Assembly: GCA_018713105.1 (NCBI GenBank)
Contig: DVFT01000081.1
Coordinates: 1 to 59,339 of the forward strand
DNA: 59,339 nt
DNA from: Candidatus Limivivens merdigallinarum
GTDB taxonomy: Bacteria; Bacillota; Clostridia; Lachnospirales; Lachnospiraceae
Direction of reading: 5' to 3'
Each line of letters opens with the position of its first letter. Position 1 is the first letter of the stretch. The notes under the pieces were generated by a model. The model did no database searches, had not been told where the DNA came from, and saw only the letters and a list, made by a program, of their open reading frames with translations. Both the position numbers and the translations under genes were made by a program. This document shows positions 24,738 through 34,877 of the stretch, piece by piece.

Positions 24738-26265
24738 CTTTCTCGTCACCTCCCGCGATTGCTTTCATGATGCCGCTCTGGGACATCTCTCCTTCTCCCA
24801 GCTCCCCGACTTTGCGCCCGTCTCTTAGGACTGCCATTCGGGAACAGGTTCTCAGCATCTCTTCTACCTCTGAGGAAATGAACGTCACTGCCATTCCCTC
24901 ATCTGCCAGTTTCAGGACCAGCTTCTGGATCTCTGTCTTGGTTCCGATGTCGATTCCCCTGGTAGGTTCATCCAGGATCAGGTATTCGGGATTGGTCAGA
25001 AGCCACCTTCCAAGGATTACCTTCTGCTGGTTTCCTCCGGAAAGGCTCTTGATGGGCGTTTCACGGCTGGCTGTCTTAATCTGAAGCATTTCAATATATT
25101 TGTCTGCTGCTTCTTCCATCTCTTTTTTGCTCATAAGATGGAACATTCCTTTTTTCGCCTGCAGGGCAATGATGATATTCTCCTTCACAGACAGGTCGGC
25201 GATGATTCCTTCCGCTTTCCGGTCTTCCGGAAGGTAAGCCATTCCCAGTTTCATCGCCTCCAGAGGGCTGTTGATCCTGACTTCTTTTCCGTTGACTTTC
25301 AGCGTTCCTCCGTCAGCTTTGTCTGCCCCGTAAATAGCGCGTACCAATTCGGAACGCCCGGAGCCCAGAAGACCGGTAAGACCGATGACTTCCCCTTTAT
25401 GTATCGTGAGATCGAAAGGTTTGATGGTGCCTTTGTGGAACAGCCCCTTTGCCTCGATCACCGGAGTTTCGCCCTGGAATTTCGTGCTTCCATGCTCTCC
25501 CTTGATATCAGCAAGATCATCGAAGTCCTTGCCCATCATCTTCGCCACCAGCATCACACGCGGCAGGTCCTTGGTCTCATACTCTCCCACCAGTTCCCCG
25601 TTTCTAAGGACCGTGATCCGGTCGCAGACTGCATATACCTGCTCCAGGAAATGGGTGACGAAAATAATCCCCACCCCTTCGCTTTTCAGTTTTCTCATCA
25701 GGACGAACAGTTTCTCCACCTCATCGTCGTCCAAAGAGGAGGTGGGCTCGTCCAGGATCAGCACCTGGCACTGCATATCCACTGCACGGGCGATGGCGAT
25801 CATCTGCTGGATCGCGATGGAACATTCCTCCAGAAGCTGTGTGGGCTCCACCTGGATATCCAGGCTCTCTAAGAGTTCCCTGGAATGACGGTTCATCTGT
25901 TTCCAGTCGATCATCCCCATTCTTCTCGGTTCCCTGCCGATAAAGAGATTTTCCGCCACGGTCAGGTTCGGGCAGAGATTGACCTCCTGATATACGGTAC
26001 TGATCCCATTCTCCTGGGCTTCCTGGGGAGAATGGTTGACAATGTTCTTTTCTTTTCCTGCCATGCGGATGCTGCCGGATTCAAATTCGTGGACACCGGT
26101 CAGTACCTTGATCAATGTGGATTTTCCGGCTCCGTTCTCCCCCATCAGCGCATGGATCTCACCTTTTCTGAGGATGAAGTCCACGTGGGAAAGTGCTTTG
26201 ACTCCCGTAAAATTTTTCGAGATGTCCCGCATTTCCAATATTACGTTTTGTTCCATATTTTCCAC
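24730..26265 (-). CDS. sugar ABC transporter ATP-binding protein (YtfR-like)
   Basis: 511-residue double ABC ATPase of the monosaccharide (RbsA/AraG) type. Domain 1 has Walker A GENGAGKST and ILDEPTSSLD. Domain 2 has the altered loop GLLGSGRSELVR, the full LSGGNQQK signature and ILDEPTRGID. Domain 1's signature is degenerate (CSIAIQQM in place of LSxGxxQ), as usual in this family. The start is GTG at 26265 or ATG at 26256; the RBS does not decide between them. It energises the two permeases downstream. Confidence 0.93.
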   Translation of the reverse strand: MENMEQNVILEMRDISKNFTGVKALSHVDFILRKGEIHALMGENGAGKSTLIKVLTGVHEFESGSIRMAGKEKNIVNHSPQEAQENGISTVYQEVNLCPNLTVAENLFIGREPRRMGMIDWKQMNRHSRELLESLDIQVEPTQLLEECSIAIQQMIAIARAVDMQCQVLILDEPTSSLDDDEVEKLFVLMRKLKSEGVGIIFVTHFLEQVYAVCDRITVLRNGELVGEYETKDLPRVMLVAKMMGKDFDDLADIKGEHGSTKFQGETPVIEAKGLFHKGTIKPFDLTIHKGEVIGLTGLLGSGRSELVRAIYGADKADGGTLKVNGKEVRINSPLEAMKLGMAYLPEDRKAEGIIADLSVKENIIIALQAKKGMFHLMSKKEMEEAADKYIEMLQIKTASRETPIKSLSGGNQQKVILGRWLLTNPEYLILDEPTRGIDIGTKTEIQKLVLKLADEGMAVTFISSEVEEMLRTCSRMAVLRDGRKVGELGEGEMSQSGIMKAIAGGDEKDE

Positions 26266-26309
26266 CTGCTTTCCTGCTACTTCTTCTCCTTTTCCGGAAT
26301 TTTGGGCAT

Positions 26310-26365
26310 AAAAGGAGCGTGGTTTTGAGAATCCGGCTTTTCCGAATCATCAAACACCACGCTCC
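26310..26365 (-). terminator. partial terminator/attenuator between binding protein and ATPase genes
   Basis: GGAGCGTGGT/ACCACGCTCC outer stem (26314-26365) with an inner ATTCGG/CCGGAT stem, followed leftward by TTTTAT. It would let the binding protein be made in excess over the membrane parts, a common arrangement in sugar ABC operons. Confidence 0.7.
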
Positions 26366-26403
26366 GGATTTACTAATTGGCTGTCACAATTCTATTTTGC
26401 GGA

Positions 26404-27471
26404 TCAATAAGCACGTCCGTCGATGATCTCCTGGGTAATCGGGGTAACAGCGTATTCGCCTTCTTCTTCCAGGCTGTTCACAGCGGTTACTGTGGTCACA
26501 GTATCATCATATGCGAAGATCTCTTCATCCACATAATTCAGTTTCTCAACTTCTTCTCCTGCTTCCAGAGCTTTGATGAGAGCCTCGGCACGCGGTCCGT
26601 GCAGTGGGTTGCACTCTACGTCGCATGCGATCTTTCCGTTCAGTACGTCGGTCAGACCTGCGTTGGTGGTATCGAAGGAGATTACCAGGATCTCGCCGTT
26701 TGCGATATCGGTTCCAACAGTCTTTCCTGCTGCTTCGATTGCATCGATCGCGCCGAATGCTTCGTTATCATTCTCGCAGTATACAACGTTGATATTGTCG
26801 TACTGTTTCAGCATGGACTCCATAACTTCCTGTCCTTTTGCCTGGGTGAATTCACCGGACTGCTGAGCCAGAAGATCCCAGCCGTATTTCTCTACGCCTT
26901 CCTCAAGCCCCTGGGTACGTCCGATCTGGGCGGTGGATCCGATGGTTCCCTGAATATCTACGATGTGCAGATCTTCCGGAGCAATGCCCTTTGCGGTAGC
27001 GTATGCGTTCAGCCATTCAGCAGCTTTGCGTCCTTCCAACAGGGAGTCGGTTCCGATCCATGTGGTGTACAGGCTGTCGTCAGATACGTCTACCATACGG
27101 TCAACGATGATCACCGGGATGCCTGCGTCTTTGGCTTCCTGAAGTACGGTATCCCATCCGGTCTCGGTTACCGGTGCAAGGAGGATATAATCCACTTCCT
27201 GCTGGATAAAATTACGGATTGCCGTCAGCTGGTTTTCCTGTTTCTGCTGTGCATCGTCGAAGATCAGCTCGTAGCCGTTCTCTTCGCTGAAGGTTGACTT
27301 CATGGATTCGGTGTTGGCGGTACGCCAGTCAGATTCAGCTCCAACCTGTGAGAAACCGATTACTAACGGTTCTCCGTCCGTTCCTTCCGTCTCGGATGCG
27401 GATGCAGCTACACTCATCATGCCGAGTGCCATTGTCATTGCCATCAGGGTTGCGATCACTTTTCTTTTCAT
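26404..27471 (-). CDS. sugar ABC transporter substrate-binding protein (YtfQ-like)
   Basis: 355-residue periplasmic-binding-protein-I-fold protein. It has a signal peptide (MKRKVIATLMAMTMALGMM..AASA) but no lipobox Cys, unusual for a Gram-positive binding protein that needs anchoring. The mature part starts LVIGFSQVGAESDWR and continues with AIRNFIQQEVDYILLAPV, close to the galactofuranose-type YtfQ group. First gene of the transporter operon; RBS GAGGAGGAATAAGAA. Ligand probably arabinose or an arabinofuranoside, inferred from neighbours. Confidence 0.9.
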   Translation of the reverse strand: MKRKVIATLMAMTMALGMMSVAASASETEGTDGEPLVIGFSQVGAESDWRTANTESMKSTFSEENGYELIFDDAQQKQENQLTAIRNFIQQEVDYILLAPVTETGWDTVLQEAKDAGIPVIIVDRMVDVSDDSLYTTWIGTDSLLEGRKAAEWLNAYATAKGIAPEDLHIVDIQGTIGSTAQIGRTQGLEEGVEKYGWDLLAQQSGEFTQAKGQEVMESMLKQYDNINVVYCENDNEAFGAIDAIEAAGKTVGTDIANGEILVISFDTTNAGLTDVLNGKIACDVECNPLHGPRAEALIKALEAGEEVEKLNYVDEEIFAYDDTVTTVTAVNSLEEEGEYAVTPITQEIIDGRAY

Positions 27472-27507
27472 TTCTTATTCCTCCTCGGTTTCATTTAAGA
27501 TAGCTTT

Positions 27508-27513
27508 ATTATA
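27508..27513 (-). promoter_or_regulatory. -10 element of the transporter operon promoter
   Basis: Leftward TATAAT, 36 bp before the binding-protein start. No recognisable -35 lies 16-18 bp further upstream, so an activator is likely, plausibly the neighbouring YesN-type response regulator. Confidence 0.55.
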
Positions 27514-27604
27514 TCTTTTTCCTGGGAAAACTCCATAGATTATCTTTTGAAAAAAGTTTACTCTTTTACGAAAATTCTGTTATTTTCTTGACAAGTTTGT
27601 TTTT

Positions 27605-29038
27605 TTATGATTTCAGTTGAATTTTTTTCGCCAGTCTCAATTCTATGACCGTTCCCACTCCTTCCTCAGAGGACAATTTCATTCCATAGCCTTCCCCGTA
27701 ATACAGCGCGATCCGCTCCTGGACTGCCGTCAGACCGAATCCATCCCTTTTTCCTGTGTCGATGGATTCCTGGACTTCCTTAAGGCGTTCCGGGCTCATG
27801 CCCTGACCGGTATCCGTCACTCTCAGAATCAGATCCTCCCCGTTTTCAAAACCTTCAATCAGGATCTTTCCTTTTTCCCTCTTATTCTTCAAACCATGGT
27901 ACAGAGCATTCTCCGCCAGGGGCTGGAGAGTGAGCTTCGGAACCATGATGGAATGAAAGCTTTCCGGAATCCGGATTTCAAACTCCATGATATCTTTATA
28001 CCGGGACTGCTGGATCTCCAGATAGCTGAGTGTATGCTTGATTTCCTCTGACAGGGGAATGATATCGTTTCCTTTGGAAAGGGAAGTCCGAAAGAAAACC
28101 GAGAGATTGTCGATCATGTCCAGCGCTTCCTCCTGCTGTCCCCCCTCAATAAGCCAGACAATGGTATCCAGCGTATTGTACAGAAAATGAGGGCTGACCT
28201 GCGCCTGAAGAAGCTGCAGCTCGGTCAGATGTTTCTGATCCTGCTCCTTCTTAACATTTTCCAGGAGATTTTCGATCTTTTTTGCCATCCTGTGGATTCC
28301 TGCGTCCATCTCCTCCATCTCCAGATTGTCTGTGTGTACCGGATAGAGGTTAAAATCACCTTTCCCCACTTTCCTGACGTTCATGAGGATCCCTGTAACC
28401 GGCTCTGTCACCGATGCGGAAAATTTAAAGGCACGGTATAGGAGAACTCCTACCGCAAAGCAGAGCAGGAGCCCCATGATAAAAAGCAGGAGCCTGACGT
28501 TCTGCATCAAGCCGGCTTCCACTTCTGTCAGGTTCATGGATTCCGAATAAATATAAGTCTGTACTTCTTCTGTCACCAGTCTGGTAATGGTCCGGATGTT
28601 TCCCTCCAGAAAATTCATCAGCTCATCATAGGTCGCACTGCCATCCTCTTTCATTTCTACCAGCTCATACATGCGTTTTTTCAGATTATTCAGATAGTTT
28701 TCCAAATGCTCCAGGCTCTTTTTGCTCTCCTCATTGGAGGTTCCCGTCTTTAATTTTGCCACTGTATCCAGGGCGTCCTCCACATACCCCACCGGAAACT
28801 CATCCTGATAGCTGCTTCCCACTGCCACATAATACATCTCCAGGTCGATCTTGTCCTTGAAGGTCAAGTTGAATTCACTGCTGATCGCCAGGTTCTGGGA
28901 CAGACGGTTGTAGTCATTGGCATACTTTCCAAACAGCATCAAGAGAATCAGAAATAAGATCGTGATGGGAATCAGGATACTGAGAAGCATATGTCTCAAT
29001 TTGATCTCAAGGCGCTGCTTTTTCCCTCTTCGTCTCAT
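27605..29038 (-). CDS. YesM-type sensor histidine kinase
   Basis: 477-residue membrane kinase of the LytS/YesM (His_kinase) group. Two membrane helices (about 17-37 and 181-201) flank an extracytoplasmic sensor of about 140 residues. A HAMP-like region follows, then phospho-acceptor H284 in AQVSPHFLYNTLD, the N box LAENALYHGLKNK, the G1 box DTGQGMS and GFGLTAVQERI. Its ATG overlaps the response-regulator stop (ATGA). Position between the transporter and araDBA suggests it senses a pentose or pentoside, possibly with the binding protein. Confidence 0.92.
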   Translation of the reverse strand: MRRRGKKQRLEIKLRHMLLSILIPITILFLILLMLFGKYANDYNRLSQNLAISSEFNLTFKDKIDLEMYYVAVGSSYQDEFPVGYVEDALDTVAKLKTGTSNEESKKSLEHLENYLNNLKKRMYELVEMKEDGSATYDELMNFLEGNIRTITRLVTEEVQTYIYSESMNLTEVEAGLMQNVRLLLFIMGLLLCFAVGVLLYRAFKFSASVTEPVTGILMNVRKVGKGDFNLYPVHTDNLEMEEMDAGIHRMAKKIENLLENVKKEQDQKHLTELQLLQAQVSPHFLYNTLDTIVWLIEGGQQEEALDMIDNLSVFFRTSLSKGNDIIPLSEEIKHTLSYLEIQQSRYKDIMEFEIRIPESFHSIMVPKLTLQPLAENALYHGLKNKREKGKILIEGFENGEDLILRVTDTGQGMSPERLKEVQESIDTGKRDGFGLTAVQERIALYYGEGYGMKLSSEEGVGTVIELRLAKKIQLKS

Positions 29039-30666
29039 GCTTCTCCCTTCGCTTTCCGGTAGTCGCTGGGCGTGATCCCTTGGGTCTTCTTAAACAGATA
29101 ACTGAAATAGTGGGAATCCTTATACCCTACCTGTTCAGCAATCTCACTGGAACGGAGCCCGGAACAGCGCAGCAGCTCTTTGGCGCGGTTCATCCTTTTT
29201 TCCGTCAGATATTCCGTGAAGGTCTTGTCCATATTCTGGCTGAACAGGGCGCTGAAATGGGTGGGGCTTACATTTGCCGCCGCAGCCACACTGTTCAGGC
29301 AGATTTCCTCCTCCTGATAGTGCTGCTCTATGTACTGAATCGCTTCCTTCAGCACGCTCCGGTACTGATTGCCTGCATTTTCATCCCGAAGCCGGATTGC
29401 CTTTTTCAAAATCTCCTCTGCGTATTCATACATATCCTGATCCGAGCTTCCTACCGCTTTCAGAAGCTCCTCCACGTCCTTCTGTCCGGCGCTTTCCGTC
29501 TTGATGTTCATCTTTTTCAGGCAGACCTGGATGGAAAATTTGAAGTTCATCATCACATACTGCCGGAATACCAGAGATTCCATGGATTCCTTTCCCAACG
29601 CATAGAAATAGCTCTTCACAAACTCATCCACTTCGCTGTACAGCCCATTCCCGATGAAATTCTTCAGGATATCCGGATCCAGGGCATTCACATCCAGGCT
29701 CTCCAGATTGATTCCTTCCTCCCGGGCATGATAAATCTGCTCCCTTTCCTCCTCGCACATCACATGGCCATCATAAACGTATCGCATGGAAAAAGCCTTC
29801 ATTGCCTTGATGTAGCTGTCTTTTAGCTGGCTGATCCGCTCCACAGGTTCTCCCACACCGATGAACCATTTTGCGTCTTTCTTCCCCTTAGACAAGATCT
29901 CGCCCAACCGTTCCACATACCTGTCGACATAACTCCTGAAGTTTTCTTTCTGTCCTTTGATCAGCACCGCATAGCTGAAAAGAGAGTGGCGGAATGGCAG
30001 GCATTCCTGATTTTCCTGAAAGAATTTATCCAATTCCGCCAGGACACCGGCTGATTTCTCGTCGTATCTTTCCCTCTCCCCGGAACTGTTTCCATTGGCA
30101 TTCAGCGTAAAAACCAATACATTGTATATCTCCGCCGCAATATCCAGCTTCAGGCGGTCCGCCCTCTCATAAATTTCCTGGTAGGACATGTTCCCATCAA
30201 TCAGGGTTTCAAAGAAATCTCTCCTGGCATGCTGCTCATACTCCTGCAGCTCCCGCTTAAATTTATCGTAGTATTCCTGCTTCTCCTGCTCTGCTTCAAA
30301 TCTCCTTCTGATTTCTTCCAGCCGTTTCACGAAGGCAGCCTTCCGGATTGGTTTCAGGAGATAGTCTTCCACGCCTATGCTGATCGCCTGCTGGGCATAG
30401 CTGAATTCATCGTACCCGCTGAGGATTACGATCTTTATTCCCGGCTGCTCTTTTTTCACGATTCCGCAGAGGGTCAGTCCGTCCATAAAAGGCATTTTGA
30501 TATCTGTGATCAGCAGATCCGGCTGGTATTTCCGTATCAACGGCAGCGCCAGCTCCCCATCTGCCGCCTCCCCCACCAACTCAAAGCCATAGGCTTCCCA
30601 GGGTACCATCCGTTTGATGTTTTCCCTTACTGTTACTTCGTCTTCCACTAAAAATACACGAATCAT
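29035..30666 (-). CDS. YesN-type response regulator with AraC HTH
   Basis: 543-residue regulator. The receiver domain has acidic residues E8-D9, phospho-acceptor D55 (LLITDIKMPFMDG) and the LLKPI lysine. A long middle region follows, then a C-terminal AraC double HTH (ICLNSVAAAANVSPTHFSALF, GLRSSEIAEQVGYKDSHYFSYLFKK..G.TPSDYR). The paired YesM-type kinase follows with a four-base overlap. It probably activates the adjacent ABC transporter operon, whose promoter has a weak -35. Confidence 0.92.
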   Translation of the reverse strand: MIRVFLVEDEVTVRENIKRMVPWEAYGFELVGEAADGELALPLIRKYQPDLLITDIKMPFMDGLTLCGIVKKEQPGIKIVILSGYDEFSYAQQAISIGVEDYLLKPIRKAAFVKRLEEIRRRFEAEQEKQEYYDKFKRELQEYEQHARRDFFETLIDGNMSYQEIYERADRLKLDIAAEIYNVLVFTLNANGNSSGERERYDEKSAGVLAELDKFFQENQECLPFRHSLFSYAVLIKGQKENFRSYVDRYVERLGEILSKGKKDAKWFIGVGEPVERISQLKDSYIKAMKAFSMRYVYDGHVMCEEEREQIYHAREEGINLESLDVNALDPDILKNFIGNGLYSEVDEFVKSYFYALGKESMESLVFRQYVMMNFKFSIQVCLKKMNIKTESAGQKDVEELLKAVGSSDQDMYEYAEEILKKAIRLRDENAGNQYRSVLKEAIQYIEQHYQEEEICLNSVAAAANVSPTHFSALFSQNMDKTFTEYLTEKRMNRAKELLRCSGLRSSEIAEQVGYKDSHYFSYLFKKTQGITPSDYRKAKGEA

Positions 30667-30689
30667 GTTCTCTCCTCATTTCCTTCTGC

Positions 30690-30727
30690 CGAAAACAGCC
30701 CCTGAAGTCCTATCCTAACTTCAGAGG
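30690..30727 (-). terminator. terminator after araD
   Basis: CCTCTGAAGT (30718-30727) pairs with ACTTCAGGGG (30699-30708), followed leftward by CTGTTTTC. It separates araABD from the two-component genes. Confidence 0.7.
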
Positions 30728-30762
30728 CCGTTCCCGATTGCCTTTACGGTCTGATCTGATTA

Positions 30763-31452
30763 TTATCTCTGCCCGTAATAAGCATCCTTCCCATGCTTCC
30801 TGTAATAATGCTTATCCAAAAGTTCCTGCGGCGCCGGCTTCACGTCCGGATTGATGCTCTCGCACCGTGCCGCCATCTTGGCGACTTCTTCCAGGACCAC
30901 GGCGTTGTGGACGGCCTCATGGCCGTCCTTGCCCCAGGTGAAGGGACCGTGGTTCTTGCAGAGCACGGCCGGCATTGCCTCGTAATCCTTGTCCTTGAAA
31001 TAATCGGTGATCAGAAGACCCGTGTTTTTCTCGTAAGCTTCCTCGATCTCCTCCTTTGTCAGGCAGCGGAGGCAGGGGATTTCGCCGTACATGTAATCTG
31101 CGTGGGTGGTACCGTAGCAGGGAATTCCTCTTCCTGCCTGCGCCCAGCTGGTCGCCCAGGAGGAATGGGTGTGTACAATACCGCCGATGTTCTGGAAAGC
31201 ACGGTAAAGCTCCAGGTGAGTCGGGGTATCAGAGGAGGGATTATATCGTCCCTCCACCTTATTGCCGTTCAGATCCATCAGAACCATATCCTCCGGCGTC
31301 AGCTTGTCGTAGTCTACTCCGCTGGGTTTGATGGCAAAGATGCCGCTCTCACGGTCGATCTGGCTTACGTTGCCCCAGGTAAACGTGACGAGTCCGTATT
31401 TTGGTAGAAGCATGTTGGCTTCATAGACTGCTTTTTTTAATTCTTCTAACAT
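30763..31452 (-). CDS. araD: L-ribulose-5-phosphate 4-epimerase AraD
   Basis: 229-residue class II aldolase-family epimerase converting L-ribulose-5-P to D-xylulose-5-P. It has GNVSQIDRESGIFAIKPSGVDYD, zinc ligands in VHTHSSWAT and the later His of CKNHGPFTWG. Full length. Third gene of araA-araB-araD, 33 bp behind the kinase. Confidence 0.95.
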   Translation of the reverse strand: MLEELKKAVYEANMLLPKYGLVTFTWGNVSQIDRESGIFAIKPSGVDYDKLTPEDMVLMDLNGNKVEGRYNPSSDTPTHLELYRAFQNIGGIVHTHSSWATSWAQAGRGIPCYGTTHADYMYGEIPCLRCLTKEEIEEAYEKNTGLLITDYFKDKDYEAMPAVLCKNHGPFTWGKDGHEAVHNAVVLEEVAKMAARCESINPDVKPAPQELLDKHYYRKHGKDAYYGQR

Positions 31453-31485
31453 TTCGTTGATCTCCTTTTTCCTTGTTCATTGCTT

Positions 31486-33084
31486 CTATGCCAGATAATC
31501 TACAGCCGCCCTCTCAATGGGCAGACCTTTTTTGTAACGCTCGATAAAGATCTCAAAGCCTTTCACATCCTCAGGATCAGGCTCCATGGTGGTGGCTGCT
31601 TCATCCGCAAATACCCTGCGATCCAGATACTCGCCAAGGCTTTCTCCTGTCTTGTCCGCCATGTAGGCTGCCAGGAGGGCAATGCCCCAGGCGCCGCCTT
31701 CTCCGGCTGTCTCCATCACAGATACGGGGGCGTTCACTGCGGCTGCCAGGAATCTCTGTCCCACGCCCTTCGTCTTGAATAGCCCGCCATGCCCCAGAAT
31801 CTTGTCCAATTTTACATCTTCCTTCTGGAAGAGGATGTCCAAGCCGATCTTCATGGCTCCCAGGCAGGTGTAGAGGTGGGTTCTCATAAAGTTTGCCAGG
31901 TTGAATTTGTTTTCCGCGGAGCGGACAAAGAGGGGACGCCCTTCCTCAAAGTGGGTCATATGCTCTCCTGAGAAATAACAGTAGGACAACAGCCCTCCGC
32001 AGTCCCGGTCTCCTTCCAGCGCCTTGCGGTAGAGCGTGCCGTACAGCTCGTTCGTATCCACTTTCATACCGAAGGATTCCGCGAATTCCCGGAACAGCCC
32101 TACCCAGTCGTTCAGATCAGAGGTACAGTTGTTGGAATGTGCCATTGCCACCAGGTCGCCTGCCGGCGTGGTCACCAGGTCGATCTCCTCATAGGGTTTG
32201 GAGAGGTCGTGTTCCAGGACGATATTAGCAAAAATAGACGTTCCGGCTGATACGTTTCCGGTACGGACAGCCACGCTGTTGGTGGCAGCCATTCCAGTGC
32301 CTGCGTCTCCCTCCGGCGGGCAGAGCGGGATTCCTGCCTTTAAGTTTCCGCTCTCATCCAGAAGCTTTGCCCCTTCCTCCGTCAGAACGCCTGCCGCTTC
32401 TCCGGCTACCAGCACCTTCGGAAGGATCTCAGAGATCTTCCACGGGAATCCCTTGTCTGCTACCAGTTCATCAAACTGCGAAAGCATCTTCTGGTTAAAC
32501 TCTTTCTTCCCGATATCAATGGGGAACATGCCGGAGGCTTCCCCGATTCCCATAACCTTCTCCCCGGTCAGCTTCCAGTGAACGAAGCCCGCCAGGGTGG
32601 TGATATAGCGGACACGGCCCACATGCTCTTCCCCGTTCAGGATCGCCTGGTAAAGATGGGCGATGCTCCATCTCTGGGGGATGTGGTACTGGAACAGCCT
32701 GGAGAGCTTTTCGGAAGCTTCTCCCGTGATATTGTTTCTCCAGGTGCGGAACGGCACCAGGAGATTGTCATCCTCGTCAAATGCCATATATCCGTGCATC
32801 ATACCGCTGATTCCCAGCGCTTTCAGGCTGGTCAATGTGACGCCGTAGCTCTGTTTTACGTTCTCTGCCAGATCGCGGTAGCTTCCCTTAAGCCCTTTCC
32901 AGACCTCATCCAGGGAATAGGTCCAGATGCCGTCCACATAGCTGTTCTCCCAATCATAGCTCCCGGAAGCCAGGGGCTTGTTGTCCTCCCCGATCAGGAC
33001 TGCCTTGATCCTGGTAGAACCAAACTCGATACCGAGGGCTGCCTTGCCCTCTTCCATCAAACTTTTTGCTGCGTTTTTTTCCAT
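31486..33084 (-). CDS. FGGY-family ribulokinase (AraB-like)
   Basis: 532-residue FGGY sugar kinase: [15 protein letters not shown] phosphate loop, [12 protein letters not shown] sugar region, [18 protein letters not shown], and the FGGY signature region in the C-terminal half ([24 protein letters not shown]). It does not match classical E. coli-type AraB, but its place between araA and araD implies L-ribulose phosphorylation. The start at 33084 is supported by GGGAGG; an ATG 15 bases upstream lies ahead of that RBS. Confidence 0.9.
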   Translation of the reverse strand: MEKNAAKSLMEEGKAALGIEFGSTRIKAVLIGEDNKPLASGSYDWENSYVDGIWTYSLDEVWKGLKGSYRDLAENVKQSYGVTLTSLKALGISGMMHGYMAFDEDDNLLVPFRTWRNNITGEASEKLSRLFQYHIPQRWSIAHLYQAILNGEEHVGRVRYITTLAGFVHWKLTGEKVMGIGEASGMFPIDIGKKEFNQKMLSQFDELVADKGFPWKISEILPKVLVAGEAAGVLTEEGAKLLDESGNLKAGIPLCPPEGDAGTGMAATNSVAVRTGNVSAGTSIFANIVLEHDLSKPYEEIDLVTTPAGDLVAMAHSNNCTSDLNDWVGLFREFAESFGMKVDTNELYGTLYRKALEGDRDCGGLLSYCYFSGEHMTHFEEGRPLFVRSAENKFNLANFMRTHLYTCLGAMKIGLDILFQKEDVKLDKILGHGGLFKTKGVGQRFLAAAVNAPVSVMETAGEGGAWGIALLAAYMADKTGESLGEYLDRRVFADEAATTMEPDPEDVKGFEIFIERYKKGLPIERAAVDYLA

Positions 33085-33149
33085 GTTGTATCCTCCCATT
33101 CTTCTTGCTTGTTTTTGCTTACTGCGGGGGTATGACTCCTTCTCCCTCC

Positions 33150-33178
33150 GGGAAATGCCTCCCCCTCCGGCATTTCCC
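33150..33178. repeat. perfect hairpin in the araA-araB intergenic gap
   Basis: GGGAAATGCC (33150-33159) and GGCATTTCCC (33169-33178) form a perfect 10-bp stem with a C/T-rich loop in the 157-bp araA-araB gap. No T run follows on the leftward strand, so an mRNA-processing or stability element is likelier than a terminator. Confidence 0.6.
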
Positions 33179-33241
33179 TAAAAACAGGCGCTTTGCCCGC
33201 CAGACGCTCTTTGCGGCTGCCGGGCTTTCCTTACGCCGTCT

Positions 33242-34738
33242 TTACCGGTAGTAAATGGAATTCCATCTCAGCTCATTCTTGAAACTGCGGATGTTGGTAT
33301 CCTTATCAATGTAGACTGCCTCGATTCCCATGGCTGCCGCCCAGTCTCCCATCTGCTCTGCGGTCAGGTCATAGGAAAATGCGGTGTGATGGGCTCCTCC
33401 AGCCAGAATCCATGCTTCGGCTCCGGTCTGAAGGTTCGGCATCGGCGTCCAGAAGGCGGTTGCCACAGGAAGCTTCGGCATGGGCTTCTCCACCTTTTTG
33501 CATTCCACATCGTTGATGATCAGGCGGAAGCGGTTGCCTAGGTCTACCAGGGAAACTGCCACTGCCGGTCCCTCCTTGCAGGTGTAGACCAGCCTTGCCG
33601 GATCCTCACGGTCTCCCATGGAGAGCGGGCAGACCTTGATGCTGATGGGACCATCCGCCACAGTGGGGCAGACCTCCAGCATATGCGCCTGAAGGATTCC
33701 TTCCTTGCCCTTCACCAGGTTGTAGGTATAGTCTTCAAAGAAGGAAGTTCCCTTTGCATTGGGTGTGCCCTCCGCCATGATCTTCATCAGGCGTACCATG
33801 GCTGCCGTCTTCCAGTCGCCCTCAGCGCCGAAGCCATATCCTTTCTCCATCAGCCGTTGGATGGCAAGCCCCGGAAGCTGCTTGAGGCTTCCCAGGTCGC
33901 CAAAGTGCGTGACGATCGCCTGGTAATTTTTCTCCTCCAGAAACCGTTCAAAACCAATCTCAATCCCCGCCTGGACTGCTACATGTTCCCTGAATTCCTT
34001 GGGATCCCGTCCCTCCAGCAGGATGTCATACTTGTCATAATATTCCTCTACCAGGGCGTCGATCTCCCCTTTGGAAACCTGCTCCACATACTCCGCGATT
34101 TCATTGACCGGATAGGCGTCGATCTCCCAGCCGAACTTAATCTGCGCTTCTACCTTATCGCCCTCGGTAACCGCCACGTTTCTCATGTTGTCCGCTACGC
34201 GGGCAACGCGGATATGGCTGCTCTCCATGATACCAATAGCTGTACGCATCCAGGAGGCGAGCTTTTTCTGCACCTCAGGATCGGACCAATGACCCACGAT
34301 TACCTTCCGCTCGATCCCCATGCGGGTCACGATATGGCCATACTCCCGATCCCCATGAGCAGACTGGTTTTCATTCATGAAATCCATGTCAATGTTGTCA
34401 TAGGGAATCTCCTCATTAAATTGGGTGTGCAGATGGCACAAGGGCTTTCTGTACTCCTGAAGCCCCAGGATCCAGGACTTTGCCGGGGAAAAGGTATGCA
34501 TCCAGGTGATCACGCCCGCGCACTCCTCATCCTGGTTTGCTTCATTGAAGGTACGGCGGATCACTTCGTTGGTGATCAGCGTCGGCTTCCATACCACTTC
34601 AAAGGGCAGAACCCCTGATTCATTGAGCTTTTCCACAATAATCCTGGAGTGCTCCGCTACTTTTTTGAGGCACTCATCCCCATACAGATCCTGGGATCCG
34701 GTGCAAAACCAAAACTTGTAATTTTTTCCTGTCTTCAT
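33242..34738 (-). CDS. araA: L-arabinose isomerase AraA
   Basis: 498-residue isomerase converting L-arabinose to L-ribulose. It has FWFCTGSQDLYGDE at the start, TWMHTFSPAK, HTQFNEEIP, and FGAEGDWKTAAMVRLMK with catalytic Glu; metal-ligand Glu and His residues are in place. Full length for the family. RBS AGGAGG before ATG. First gene of araA-araB-araD and followed upstream by araR. Confidence 0.97.
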   Translation of the reverse strand: MKTGKNYKFWFCTGSQDLYGDECLKKVAEHSRIIVEKLNESGVLPFEVVWKPTLITNEVIRRTFNEANQDEECAGVITWMHTFSPAKSWILGLQEYRKPLCHLHTQFNEEIPYDNIDMDFMNENQSAHGDREYGHIVTRMGIERKVIVGHWSDPEVQKKLASWMRTAIGIMESSHIRVARVADNMRNVAVTEGDKVEAQIKFGWEIDAYPVNEIAEYVEQVSKGEIDALVEEYYDKYDILLEGRDPKEFREHVAVQAGIEIGFERFLEEKNYQAIVTHFGDLGSLKQLPGLAIQRLMEKGYGFGAEGDWKTAAMVRLMKIMAEGTPNAKGTSFFEDYTYNLVKGKEGILQAHMLEVCPTVADGPISIKVCPLSMGDREDPARLVYTCKEGPAVAVSLVDLGNRFRLIINDVECKKVEKPMPKLPVATAFWTPMPNLQTGAEAWILAGGAHHTAFSYDLTAEQMGDWAAAMGIEAVYIDKDTNIRSFKNELRWNSIYYR

Positions 34739-34861
34739 TGTGTTTTTCCTCCTGACCTGAATTTGAAAACAGCGCTGCTGCTTCCGTAAATTGTTCCATT
34801 TGTCCTAAATTTTTCTATCTTTCCTGTGTATTTCAGATAGATTGCATAAGTCTATTGTAAA

Positions 34862-34877
34862 ACTTGTATGCACATTT
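34862..34877 (-). promoter_or_regulatory. candidate AraR operator upstream of araA
   Basis: ACTTGTATGCACATTT matches the B. subtilis AraR operator ATTTGTACGTACAAAT at 11 of 16 positions. It overlaps the last bases of araR and lies about 125 bp before araA. No strong promoter could be fixed in the gap. Confidence 0.4.
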
